59,062 nucleotides of DNA from JBBIMS01 sp964531645 (GTDB lineage Bacteria > Acidobacteriota > Aminicenantia > JBFLYD01 > JBBIMS01), in assembly GCA_964531645.1 (NCBI GenBank), contig CAZHEF010000013.1, positions 1 through 59,062 on the forward strand, read 5' to 3'. Position numbers and translations under genes: made by a program. The notes under the pieces are model-generated. The model ran no database searches. It saw only the letters and a list, made by a program, of their open reading frames with translations, and had not been told where the DNA came from. Position 1 is the first letter of the stretch; each line of letters begins with the position of its first letter. Shown one piece after another: positions 44,483 through 53,294 of the stretch.

Positions 44483-44983
44483 ATGACAGAAACTCATGAA
44501 GTAATTAATATAGTAAGTAATCTGGGAAAAATTATAAATTTCGCCATTCTCTTCTTTTTACTATATATGCTTGCAAAATCTCCCCTTTCAAAGTTTATAC
44601 GAAACAAAAGATCCTCTACCAGCGAAACGATCGACGATTCTTTCAGAAAAAGAGATGAAGTAGAGAGAAGATTAAGAGAAATTGAAAAAAGATTGGAGAA
44701 CATTGATTCAGAAGTTACAGAGATTATCTCAGCAGGTGAGAGGGAGGCAATTTATGAAAGGAAAAAGATTCTCGAGGAAGCGGATAAGGAAGCAAAAAAG
44801 ATAATCTCAGAAGCGGAGGAGACTATTGAGGAGGCAAGGAGGAAAGGAATCGAAGAGTTGAGGAGATATGGTGCAGAGATCTTGATTGAAAGAGTTGTCA
44901 AAAAAATAAAAGAAGGTTTTGGCGAATCTGAACAGAGAAAAATTCTCAGCAAAGCAATGGATGAGGTTAGAAAGGCTTTATGA
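44483..44983 (+). CDS. atpF: ATP synthase F0 subunit b
   Basis: 166 residues. A membrane segment at about 17-32 (INFAILFFLLYMLAK) is followed by a coiled coil rich in E, K and R. It starts 1 nt after the first b-type gene and overlaps atpH by 4 nt (ATGA). It holds the F1 head to the membrane via delta. Confidence 0.88.
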   Translation: MTETHEVINIVSNLGKIINFAILFFLLYMLAKSPLSKFIRNKRSSTSETIDDSFRKRDEVERRLREIEKRLENIDSEVTEIISAGEREAIYERKKILEEADKEAKKIISEAEETIEEARRKGIEELRRYGAEILIERVVKKIKEGFGESEQRKILSKAMDEVRKAL

Positions 44984-45537
44984 GAGGTGAAGCGGTAGCA
45001 AGAAGATATGCTATTGCGCTCTCTCATCTTTGCTCAAATTCTGTGGAATGGGAAAATCTGATGAACGAACTTGTTAAAATTATCAATATTTTTTCTGGAA
45101 ACAGAGAATTTAAAGATTTTATGGAAAATCCTGTTTTCCCTAAGAATTTTAAAATAAATGTTATTATGCGAATTTCAGATGAGCTAAAACTTTCAGAAAA
45201 GATGAAGAGATTTTTGACTATTCTTGTAGAAAAAGGGAGGTTCGCTCTTTTAAACCTTATTTTAAAAAATTTTGAGGATATCTGGTTCAAAAAAAATAAT
45301 ATTTATAAAATGGAGATAATATCGTCAATTCCATTAAATGCAACCGAGAAATCAGAAATTGTTGAGACTCTTTCAATCATAAAGCAGGGTAAGATCAAGG
45401 TTGATTTTAGTGTAGACCCTGAAATTCTTGGAGGAATTATATTAAAGGAAGGAAACAAAATTTTTGATTATTCCATAAAGGGGAATCTTGAAAGACTCAA
45501 GAGTAAAATTATAGAAGGAGAAAAATTATGGAAATAA
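44980..45537 (+). CDS. atpH: ATP synthase F1 subunit delta
   Basis: 185 residues. The N-terminal VARRYAIALSHL and the C-terminal DPEILGGIILKEGNKIFDYSIKGNLERLK are delta/OSCP signatures. It links the b-type stalks to the alpha subunit. Overlaps atpF by 4 nt and atpA by 10 nt. Confidence 0.93.
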   Translation: MRGEAVARRYAIALSHLCSNSVEWENLMNELVKIINIFSGNREFKDFMENPVFPKNFKINVIMRISDELKLSEKMKRFLTILVEKGRFALLNLILKNFEDIWFKKNNIYKMEIISSIPLNATEKSEIVETLSIIKQGKIKVDFSVDPEILGGIILKEGNKIFDYSIKGNLERLKSKIIEGEKLWK

Positions 45538-47048
45538 AGGCTGATGAAATAAGTAAAATTATAAAGGAAGAGATCGAAGGTTTCAAAACTGATATAAATA
45601 TCGATGAGATGGGAATAGTTATATCTGTTGGCGATGGAATCGCAAGAATACACGGGCTCGAAGAGGTCATGTATAATGAACTCCTCGATTTTGGCAATCA
45701 CACAATGGGAATTGCCCTCAATCTCGAAGAGGATAATGTTGGAGCTGTTATACTTGGGCATACAACAAGTATAAAGGAAGGGGATATTGTTAAAAGAACA
45801 AGGAGAATACTGGAGGTTCCCGCTGGTAAATCATTGATTGGAAGAATTGTTGACCCTCTCGGGAATCCTCTGGATGGCAAAGGTTCTATAATTCCTGAAG
45901 CTTATATGCCTGTTGAAAGACTTGCTCCCAGCGTTGTTGATAGAATACCTGTCAAAGAACCTCTTCAGACAGGAATAAAGGCTATTGATGCAATGATTCC
46001 AATAGGAAGGGGGCAGAGAGAACTTATAATAGGCGACAGACAGACAGGAAAAACAGCCATAGTAATAGATACAATCTTAAATCAGAAGGATTCAGATGTT
46101 ATATGTATCTATGTTGCCATCGGCCAGAAAAGGTCAACAATTGCCCAGGTGATAAAAATCCTCGAAGATTATGGAGCAATGAAATATTCCACTGTTGTTG
46201 TTGCATCCGCATCTGATCCTACTACTCTCCAGTACCTTGCTCCCTATGCTGGATGTGCCATGGGTGAATTTTTCAGAGATAGAGGGATGCATGCTCTTGT
46301 TATCTATGACGATCTTTCAAAGCATGCTGCCACCTACAGGGAGATCTCTCTTCTCTTAAGAAGACCACCCGGAAGGGAGGCATACCCAGGGGATATTTTC
46401 TATTTGCACTCGAGACTTCTCGAAAGAGCAGCAAAATTAAACGATGCAAATGGAGGAGGGTCTCTTACAGCTTTACCAATAGTTGAAACTCAAGCAGGAG
46501 ATGTATCAGGATATATTCCAACAAATGTTATCTCAATAACAGATGGTCAGATTTATCTTCAGCCAGATCTCTTCAATGCGGGTATAAGACCTGCAATAAA
46601 TGTTGGCATCTCTGTTTCTCGAGTGGGAGGACATGCACAGATTAAGGCTATGAGGCAGGTTGCTGGGACTTTGAGACTTGATCTTGCCCAGTATAGAGAA
46701 CTTCTAACCTTTGCCCAGTTTGGTTCAGACCTTGACAAAGCTACTCAGGCACAGCTCCACAGAGGGGAAAGACTTGTTGAGCTTTTAAAACAGGACCAGT
46801 TCCAGCCCATGCCAGTGGAGGAGCAGATTCTATCAATTTATTCCGGGACAAATGGATATCTGGATCTTCTTGAGCTCAGCTGGGTTAGGGAATACGAGAG
46901 GGAACTCCTTTCCACTGTGAAAGTGAAAGCTCCTGAAATACTCAAAGAGTTAAAGGAAAAAAAATATATTGAAGATTCACTGAAAGAAAAAATGGATTCT
47001 TTTCTTAAAGAATTTACAGAAGAATTTCTCAAAAAGAAAAGAGGTTGA
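45528..47048 (+). CDS. atpA: ATP synthase F1 subunit alpha
   Basis: 506 residues, normal length. The P-loop is GDRQTGKTA, the conserved arginine finger lies in NVGISVSRVGGHAQ, and VSVGDGIARIHGL marks the N-terminal barrel. GGAGAAAAATT precedes the ATG inside the end of atpH. Confidence 0.98.
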   Translation: MEIKADEISKIIKEEIEGFKTDINIDEMGIVISVGDGIARIHGLEEVMYNELLDFGNHTMGIALNLEEDNVGAVILGHTTSIKEGDIVKRTRRILEVPAGKSLIGRIVDPLGNPLDGKGSIIPEAYMPVERLAPSVVDRIPVKEPLQTGIKAIDAMIPIGRGQRELIIGDRQTGKTAIVIDTILNQKDSDVICIYVAIGQKRSTIAQVIKILEDYGAMKYSTVVVASASDPTTLQYLAPYAGCAMGEFFRDRGMHALVIYDDLSKHAATYREISLLLRRPPGREAYPGDIFYLHSRLLERAAKLNDANGGGSLTALPIVETQAGDVSGYIPTNVISITDGQIYLQPDLFNAGIRPAINVGISVSRVGGHAQIKAMRQVAGTLRLDLAQYRELLTFAQFGSDLDKATQAQLHRGERLVELLKQDQFQPMPVEEQILSIYSGTNGYLDLLELSWVREYERELLSTVKVKAPEILKELKEKKYIEDSLKEKMDSFLKEFTEEFLKKKRG

Positions 47049-47049
47049 A

Positions 47050-47913
47050 ATGCCCACTCTTCTTGATATGAGAAGAAAGATAAGAAGTGTCAGGAATACT
47101 CAGCAGATGACAAAAGCCATGAAAACTGTTTCCGCAGCTAAACTCAAGAAAACTCAGTTAAAAATGCTCTCAGCAAGGCCATATGCTTATCTTCTTACAA
47201 AAACAATAAAAAGCATCGCATCGAAAGTTAGCTCCCAGAGCCATCCTCTTCTCGAAATTAGAGATGAAAAAAATGTGGATGTTGTTGTAATAACATCTGA
47301 TAAGGGACTTTGTGGAGCTTTTAACTCCAGTATAATAGAAAAGACTGAAAAATTCGTTCATTCCCTTGGAGACAAGAATTCTAATCTCATCTTAATAGGA
47401 AAAAAGGGAAGAGATTATTTTGCGAAGAGAAAATATCCAATAAGGAGAGTATGGACAGATATACTTTTCAAATTCTCCTATGAAGAATCCCTTGAAATTT
47501 CAGAATTTATTCTTGAGCTTTATGAAAAGAGAATCACTGATTCAATCTATCTGGTATACAATGAATTTAAATCGACTGCCAGGCATGATTTAGTAATCGA
47601 GAAGCTCCTCCCTCTTGAACCTGTTGAAGAAATTGAAGGATATTCAGATTTTATTTTTGAATATCCACCAGAGGAAATTTTCTTCCAGTTACTCCCATTG
47701 TATATCAAGTTTCACATCTATCACATAATACTTGAATCAGCCGTTTCAGAACATGCCTCAAGAATGCTTGCTATGGACAATGCGTCAAGAAATGCGGAGG
47801 AGATGATCGATAGATTAACGCTTTTGTTGAACAAAATCAGACAGACATCCATTACAAAAGAGATTGTTGAGATTACAACAGCTGTTGAAGCTCTTGCAAG
47901 AATGAGGGAGTAA
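47050..47913 (+). CDS. atpG: ATP synthase F1 subunit gamma
   Basis: 287 residues. N-terminal RRKIRSVRNTQQMTKAMKTVSAAKL and C-terminal ASRMLAMDNASRNAEEMID are the central-shaft helices; TSDKGLCGAFNS is the conserved turn. Followed not by atpD at once but by a 212-nt spacer with a large palindrome. Confidence 0.97.
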   Translation: MPTLLDMRRKIRSVRNTQQMTKAMKTVSAAKLKKTQLKMLSARPYAYLLTKTIKSIASKVSSQSHPLLEIRDEKNVDVVVITSDKGLCGAFNSSIIEKTEKFVHSLGDKNSNLILIGKKGRDYFAKRKYPIRRVWTDILFKFSYEESLEISEFILELYEKRITDSIYLVYNEFKSTARHDLVIEKLLPLEPVEEIEGYSDFIFEYPPEEIFFQLLPLYIKFHIYHIILESAVSEHASRMLAMDNASRNAEEMIDRLTLLLNKIRQTSITKEIVEITTAVEALARMRE

Positions 47914-47949
47914 TGAATTTTTTAAGATTAATTAATTCAACTTCTCTTT

Positions 47950-48105
47950 TCTGGAGAAATTCTAAATTCGAAGCACTAAACCCTAAACAAATTTCAAATC
48001 ACAAATCTAAAATTTCAAATAGTTTGGTATTTGGATTCTTGGAATTTTGGATTTGTTTAGGAATTAGGATTTGGGATTTAGCATTTAAAACTTTTGAACA
48101 GCCTA
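47950..48105. repeat. Imperfect palindrome inside the ATP synthase operon
   Basis: The spacer between atpG and atpD holds arms of about 60 nt. On the left are TAAACCCTAAACAAATTTC, ATCACAAATC and AAAATTTCAAAT; on the right their approximate complements ATTTGGATTCTTGGAATTTT, GGATTTGTTTAGG and TTAGGATTTGGGATTTAGC. They face each other across a short centre (AGTTTGG). The transcript would form a long, bulged hairpin. It is of the same kind as, but not the same sequence as, the elements at 11.2 and 28.4 kb. atpD has its own SD (GGAGG) after it. Confidence 0.75.
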
Positions 48106-48125
48106 AATTATTCATGGAGGTTTAA

Positions 48126-49532
48126 ATGAGAGCAGGAAGAGTTGTTCAGGTTTTTGGACCTGTTATTGACATCGAATTTGAAGGAAATTGGTTGCCGGAA
48201 ATTTATAATGCAATAAGAATAACAAGTGATGGTTTTGAAACACCAAAACCCATAGACATAATAGTTGAGGTTCAGCAACATCTCGGAGAAAACAGGGTAA
48301 GAACAGTTTCAATGCATCCAACCGACGGAGTAATTCGTGGGATGAAGGCGATAGATACAGGAGGTCCCATTGAAGTCCCTGTTGGAAGGGAAACCCTCGG
48401 AAGAGTTTTAAATGTTATTGGAGAACCAATAGATAAACTCGGATCAATAAATGCAGAGAAGAAATATCCGGTTCATAGACCCGCTCCTCCTCTTGAACAG
48501 CAGAGCACAAAACTTGAGATTTTTGAGACAGGGATTAAGGTAATTGATCTTCTTGAACCATATCTGAAAGGAGGGAAAATCGGACTTTTTGGTGGAGCGG
48601 GGGTTGGAAAGACAGTTATAATAATGGAGCTTATTCATAATGTAGCAAAGAAGCACGGAGGGTTTTCTGTTTTTGGAGGTGTGGGAGAAAGGACAAGGGA
48701 AGGGAATGATTTGTGGCTGGAAATGAAGAGGTCAGGAGTTATTGACAAAGCAGTTTTGATTTATGGACAGATGACTGAACCACCAGGGGCGAGATTGAGG
48801 GTTGGGCTAACTGCTTTGACCGCTGCTGAATATTTCAGAGATGAAGAGGGGCAGGATGTTCTTTTGTTTGTTGATAACATTTTCAGATTTGTCCAGGCTG
48901 GCTCAGAGGTTTCAGCCCTTTTAGGTAGAATTCCTTCAGCAGTCGGTTATCAGCCGAATCTAGCTGCCGAACTTGCTGAGCTCGAAGAAAGAATCACATC
49001 AACAAAAAAAGGCTCGATAACATCAATCCAGGCAATATATGTTCCTGCAGATGACTTTACAGACCCTGCTCCTGCAACCACATTCTCACATCTTGACGCA
49101 AACACTAACCTTTCAAGACAGATTGCAGAGATGGGATTATATCCTGCTGTTGATCCCCTTTCTTCCTATTCAAGAATCCTTGATCCAAGAGTTGTTGGTG
49201 AGGAACATTATAGAATAGCAATGCAGGTCAGGGCAATCCTTCAGAGATACAAGGATCTTCAGGACATAATAGCTATTCTTGGAATAGAGGAACTTTCAGA
49301 GGAGGATAAGCTTATAGTTGCAAGGGCAAGGAAAATTCAAAAGTTTCTCTCTCAGCCATTCCATGTTGCTGAAGAGTTTACAGGAAGACCTGGAAAACAT
49401 GTTCCTGTTGAGGAAACTGTAAGAGGATTCAAAGAGATTGTTGAGGGAAAACTTGACCATATTCCAGAGCAGGCTTTTTACATGGTGGGAACAATTGATG
49501 AAGTAAAGGAGAAAGCAAAGGAGTATATTTAA
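48126..49532 (+). CDS. atpD: ATP synthase F1 subunit beta
   Basis: 468 residues. The catalytic P-loop is GGAGVGKTV; the catalytic glutamate lies in GGVGERTREGND, and ALLGRIPSAVGYQP and DDFTDPAPATTF are the usual conserved runs. CATGGAGGTTTAA supplies the SD. Its stop overlaps the atpC start (TAATG). Confidence 0.98.
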   Translation: MRAGRVVQVFGPVIDIEFEGNWLPEIYNAIRITSDGFETPKPIDIIVEVQQHLGENRVRTVSMHPTDGVIRGMKAIDTGGPIEVPVGRETLGRVLNVIGEPIDKLGSINAEKKYPVHRPAPPLEQQSTKLEIFETGIKVIDLLEPYLKGGKIGLFGGAGVGKTVIIMELIHNVAKKHGGFSVFGGVGERTREGNDLWLEMKRSGVIDKAVLIYGQMTEPPGARLRVGLTALTAAEYFRDEEGQDVLLFVDNIFRFVQAGSEVSALLGRIPSAVGYQPNLAAELAELEERITSTKKGSITSIQAIYVPADDFTDPAPATTFSHLDANTNLSRQIAEMGLYPAVDPLSSYSRILDPRVVGEEHYRIAMQVRAILQRYKDLQDIIAILGIEELSEEDKLIVARARKIQKFLSQPFHVAEEFTGRPGKHVPVEETVRGFKEIVEGKLDHIPEQAFYMVGTIDEVKEKAKEYI

Positions 49533-49960
49533 TGAGTCTTCCCGATAGGATATTCCTTGAAATTGCAACACCGGAAAAACTCCTTGTAGGAGAAAAGACT
49601 GAATGGGTCCATATTCCCACTCGAAAAGGTTATCTCGGAATACTTCCAGGACATTCACCACTTGTCACAATTCTCGGAACAGGAGAACTTACATTTAAAA
49701 CAGAAAAAGGTGAGAGAAGTATTTTTGTTTCGGGTGGATTTGTGGAAGTTTTACCAACATGGGTAAGAATTCTTGCTGAAATAGGGGAGAAAATGGAAGA
49801 GATTGAAGATGAAAGGGCAAAGGAAGAAAAGGAAAAGGCTGAGAGAATAATAAAGAATGAGAAGGGAGAATATACTCCTGAGGATATAGAAAAAGCTGTA
49901 CATTCTCTGAGGAAAGCTGAGGAACGGCTGAGATTGATCCGGAAAAGGGGTAAAAAATGA
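49532..49960 (+). CDS. atpC: ATP synthase F1 subunit epsilon
   Basis: 142 residues. The N-terminal beta sandwich has LEIATPEKLL, TRKGYLGILPGHSPLVTIL and FVSGGFVEV; a C-terminal helical hairpin rich in E and K follows. It is the last ATP synthase gene; the next gene overlaps by 4 nt. No atpB (a) or atpE (c) gene is in the window. Confidence 0.95.
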   Translation: MSLPDRIFLEIATPEKLLVGEKTEWVHIPTRKGYLGILPGHSPLVTILGTGELTFKTEKGERSIFVSGGFVEVLPTWVRILAEIGEKMEEIEDERAKEEKEKAERIIKNEKGEYTPEDIEKAVHSLRKAEERLRLIRKRGKK

Positions 49961-50697
49961 GGGGCGAACTTTTTTTGATTGGAGAGGATGAAACCCTTGA
50001 CAGTTTTTTTAAGGGTAAGGTTCAGATAATACAGAAAAGAAAGGGTTGGAGATTTTCAGTAGATGCTCCACTTCTTGCTTATTATATAGAAAGTAACGAG
50101 GATAGCGAGCTTCTTGAGCTTGGAGCTGGAAATGGAGTTGTATCAATACTTGTTGCAGCTTCAAAACCTTTCAAAAGAATTGTTACCCTTGAAATCCAGG
50201 ATTCTTTAATATCCCTCGCAAGAAGGAATATTCACTTGAATTCTTTTGATGGAAAGATTGAGGTTGTAAAGGGAGATATAAAATCTGTTGGCTCCCTGCC
50301 CAGGTTTGATATAGTCTTTTCAAATCCACCATATCAGAAAGTAAGGGAGGGAAGGATAAGTCCTTACACAGAAAGGGCAATAGCCAAACACGAGATTTTA
50401 TGTGAGCTAACGGATGTTACAAAGGCTTTTTCTCTATCAATGAAAAGAGATGGTAAAGGATATATAATTTATAGAACAGCAAGGTTAAAGGAATTCGAGG
50501 AGGCATGCGAGAAGGAATCGCTATGGATAAAAAAGATAAGATTTATCCACTCAAAGAATGACGAACCATCCCACCTCTTTCTTTGCGAGCTGAGACTGGA
50601 AAGATGTGAAAAAAAGATAGGAGAACCACTTATAATTTATGAATCTGAAAAGGTATATACTAAAGAGATGGAGAAAATTTTATCAGGCAAAATATGA
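49957..50697 (+). CDS. N6-adenine-type SAM methyltransferase (TrmN6/YfiC-like)
   Basis: 246 residues. The SAM site is LLELGAGNGVVSILVA and the catalytic motif NPPY (in FSNPPYQKV), as in enzymes that methylate exocyclic amines. The early RFSVDAPLLAYYI is typical of TrmN6-like proteins that modify A37 of tRNA-Val. The distance from other families is not large enough to be sure of the substrate. It overlaps atpC and the ABC permease gene (ATGA), so it is inside a continuous transcript. Confidence 0.85.
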   Translation: MRGELFLIGEDETLDSFFKGKVQIIQKRKGWRFSVDAPLLAYYIESNEDSELLELGAGNGVVSILVAASKPFKRIVTLEIQDSLISLARRNIHLNSFDGKIEVVKGDIKSVGSLPRFDIVFSNPPYQKVREGRISPYTERAIAKHEILCELTDVTKAFSLSMKRDGKGYIIYRTARLKEFEEACEKESLWIKKIRFIHSKNDEPSHLFLCELRLERCEKKIGEPLIIYESEKVYTKEMEKILSGKI

Positions 50698-51500
50698 AAA
50701 AGAGAATCCTTGAACTTTTTCGATATAGAGCCCTTATACAGAGTCTTGTGGGAAGGGAATTAAAAGCAAGATACAGGGGTTCATTTTTTGGTTTTCTGTG
50801 GTCATTTCTTAATCCATTTCTCCTTCTTTGTGTTTATACAATTGTGTTCGGCTTGATTTTAAGGCCGAGAGACCCTTCTTTTCCATCCCCTATCTCTTAC
50901 GCTCTTTTTCTATTTACAGGACTTCTTCCCTGGATATGGTTCAGTTCTTCCATCCTTGAAAGCTCCAATGTTCTAATAGTAAATAGCGGTTTGCTGAAGA
51001 AAATAATGTTCCCTGCAGAAATCCTTCCCATAACAGTTGTTGTTACAAATCTTGTTAATTTTATTTTAGGACTTCCTATTCTCTTCCTTTTTTATATAGT
51101 TTTTGGTAATAAGATAACTTTGTGGATCTTTTTCCTTCCTGTTTGTATTCTCCTTGAATTTATATTTGCTCTCGGGCTTTCGCTCATTGTTGCTCCTCTT
51201 TGTGTTCTTTTCAAAGATCTCCAGAATATTATTGCCAATCTCATCACTCTCTGGTTCTTCTCAACTCCCATAATTTATGCATTCTCATTACCTGCAATTC
51301 AGAAATCTCCCCTTCTAAAGATGTATCTTCTCCTCAATCCCATGACCCATGTTGTTGAGTCCTATCACTATTCACTATTTTACGGCTCATTGCCCCACTG
51401 GAAAAAATTATCTGTTACCTTTGTTGTTTCATTAATAATTTTTATCATTGGATATTTAATTTTTGACCGATTAAGGGATACTGTTGTTGAAGAGGCATAA
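50694..51500 (+). CDS. ABC-2 type polysaccharide export permease (Wzm/TagG-like)
   Basis: 268 residues, six membrane segments. LVGRELKARYRGSFFGFLWSFLNP is the family N-terminus, and GLLPWIWFSSSILESSN and FSTPIIYAFS are later signatures. It forms the channel for O-antigen or teichoic-acid-like chains carried on a lipid. The ATPase gene follows directly. Confidence 0.92.
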   Translation: MKKRILELFRYRALIQSLVGRELKARYRGSFFGFLWSFLNPFLLLCVYTIVFGLILRPRDPSFPSPISYALFLFTGLLPWIWFSSSILESSNVLIVNSGLLKKIMFPAEILPITVVVTNLVNFILGLPILFLFYIVFGNKITLWIFFLPVCILLEFIFALGLSLIVAPLCVLFKDLQNIIANLITLWFFSTPIIYAFSLPAIQKSPLLKMYLLLNPMTHVVESYHYSLFYGSLPHWKKLSVTFVVSLIIFIIGYLIFDRLRDTVVEEA

Positions 51501-52766
51501 ATGGAAGTTATAAGACTTGAAAATGTTTCAAAGGTTTACAAGAGATTTTCTCAGAGGCACAGATTTGCGACACTAAAAAGTGCAATCATAAAAGGGACTC
51601 TTTTCAAAGACATTAATCCTGACATTTATTTCCCCGCTCTCCAAAATATTAATCTTTCTATTGAGGAGGGAAAAACAGTTGGAATAATAGGGGCAAACGG
51701 CTCAGGGAAGAGCACCCTTTTAAAACTCATTGCTGGCATTACAAAGCCAACATCTGGAGAAATTAATGTCAAAGGAAGGGTATCAGCTCTTATCGAACTT
51801 GGAGCGGGATTCCATCCGGAAATTTCAGGAAGGGAGAATGTTTATATAAATGGGATTATGCTCGGTCTTTCAAAAAAAGAAATCAGTGAAAAATTTGATG
51901 AGATTGTAAAATTTGCAGAGCTTGAAGATTTCATAGATGAGCCTGTAAAGACATATTCGTCCGGAATGTATATGAGATTGGGATTTGCAGTAGCAATAAA
52001 TGTAAATCCTGACATACTTTTGATTGATGAGGTTCTTGCAGTGGGTGATGCTTCATTCATTCCTAAATGCCTCGAAAAAATTGCTGAATTCAAAAAGAGA
52101 AAGAAAACCATTTTGTTTGTGAGCCATGCCCTTGATACAGTCACATTAATTTGCGATGAGGTTGTATGGCTTAAAAAAGGTGAAATTCAACTTATTGGAG
52201 ACCCTAAAAAAGTTGTTGATGCCTATCTTCAGGATGTTCTTTCAAAAGAAGAAAAAAGATTTATGGAAGCCCACAAGGCTGTTCCGACCACAGAGCAGAG
52301 GGAGGGGAGATGGGGCTCTCAGGAAATTGTTATAAGGGATGTAAAACTTTTTGGCTCAGATGGTAGAGAAAAATATGTATTTGAATCTGGAGAGGATTTT
52401 TTAATTGAAATGGATGTTTTTGCAGAAAAGGAAGTTGAGGATTTTGTCTTTGGAATAGGAATTTTCAGTGCTGATGGAATAAGAGTTTACGGAACAAACA
52501 CTGATCTCGAGGATATGGAACCAGTAATTTTTCAAGGAGAGGGGAAGGTGATTTTTAGAATTCAAGGAATTGATCTCATAGATGGAACCTACTTCCTCGA
52601 TGTCGCAGCTGTCAGAAAGGATGGTTATCCTTATGATTACCATCGTTCTCTCTACACATTCAAGGTCTATTCAAAGAAAAAAGATGTTGGAATCTGGAGA
52701 CCAAAACATTCATGGTTTTTTTCAAACAATATTCAGTTTTTAACCGATGGGAAAAAGAGTCCGTAA
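51501..52766 (+). CDS. Polysaccharide export ATPase with C-terminal Wzt domain
   Basis: 421 residues. Walker A GANGSGKST, ABC signature TYSSGMYMRLGFA, and Walker B DILLIDEVLAVGD occupy the first 245 residues. The last 150 residues form a beta-rich Wzt-C-like domain (about 270-400), which in known exporters recognises the end cap of the O-antigen chain. So the exported glycan probably carries a terminal modification. The last 20 nt overlap the heptose adenylyltransferase gene. Confidence 0.92.
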   Translation: MEVIRLENVSKVYKRFSQRHRFATLKSAIIKGTLFKDINPDIYFPALQNINLSIEEGKTVGIIGANGSGKSTLLKLIAGITKPTSGEINVKGRVSALIELGAGFHPEISGRENVYINGIMLGLSKKEISEKFDEIVKFAELEDFIDEPVKTYSSGMYMRLGFAVAINVNPDILLIDEVLAVGDASFIPKCLEKIAEFKKRKKTILFVSHALDTVTLICDEVVWLKKGEIQLIGDPKKVVDAYLQDVLSKEEKRFMEAHKAVPTTEQREGRWGSQEIVIRDVKLFGSDGREKYVFESGEDFLIEMDVFAEKEVEDFVFGIGIFSADGIRVYGTNTDLEDMEPVIFQGEGKVIFRIQGIDLIDGTYFLDVAAVRKDGYPYDYHRSLYTFKVYSKKKDVGIWRPKHSWFFSNNIQFLTDGKKSP

Positions 52767-53232
52767 AAAAGAGATTAAGAAAATATGCGAAAGGGAAAGA
52801 AAAAAGGGGAAAACAATTGTTTTCACCAATGGCTGTTTCGACATTCTTCATCCCGCCCATATAAGATTATTTAAATTTGCAAAGAGCAACGGTGACATTC
52901 TTGTCGTTGGGGTTAACACAGATAAGTCAGTTAGAAAAAACAAAGGGGAGGGGCGCCCAATTTTTCCTTTGAATGAGAGGGTAGAAATTCTATCTTCCAT
53001 TTCATACATTGATTACATAGTCCCATTTGGTTCCCTCACTCCTCTTTCTCTAATTAAAGCTGTAAAACCAAAGTTTATCGTTAAAGGCGGAGATTATACG
53101 GTTGAGCTTGTGGTCGGAAATAAGGAAGCACGAAAGTGGGGCGGGCATGTTCTGATTTTTCCATATATTGAAAATTACTCAACATCTGAGATAATTGAGA
53201 AAATCCGAGACGGGCAAGACAAAAACAAATGA
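52747..53232 (+). CDS. D-glycero-beta-D-manno-heptose 1-phosphate adenylyltransferase (HldE C-terminal type)
   Basis: 161 residues. A cytidylyltransferase fold with TNGCFDILHPAHIRL (HxGH-like HPAH) and the later YSTSEIIEKI. It activates heptose-1-phosphate to ADP-heptose for LPS core synthesis. Here it is a single-domain protein, without the kinase half found in E. coli HldE. It implies a diderm envelope with heptose in its surface glycan. Confidence 0.9.
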   Translation: MGKRVRKKEIKKICERERKKGKTIVFTNGCFDILHPAHIRLFKFAKSNGDILVVGVNTDKSVRKNKGEGRPIFPLNERVEILSSISYIDYIVPFGSLTPLSLIKAVKPKFIVKGGDYTVELVVGNKEARKWGGHVLIFPYIENYSTSEIIEKIRDGQDKNK

Positions 53233-53294
53233 ATTTTAGTTCCGAAAAAACTTTGAAAAAGTTCTTCAGGATTTACGACATCTGTCTATCACAT

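Noticed and set aside
47913..48125. A 70-residue ORF between atpG and atpD
   Set aside because: It is a translation of the palindromic repeat; the composition is repeat-driven and there is no ribosome-binding site or known motif.
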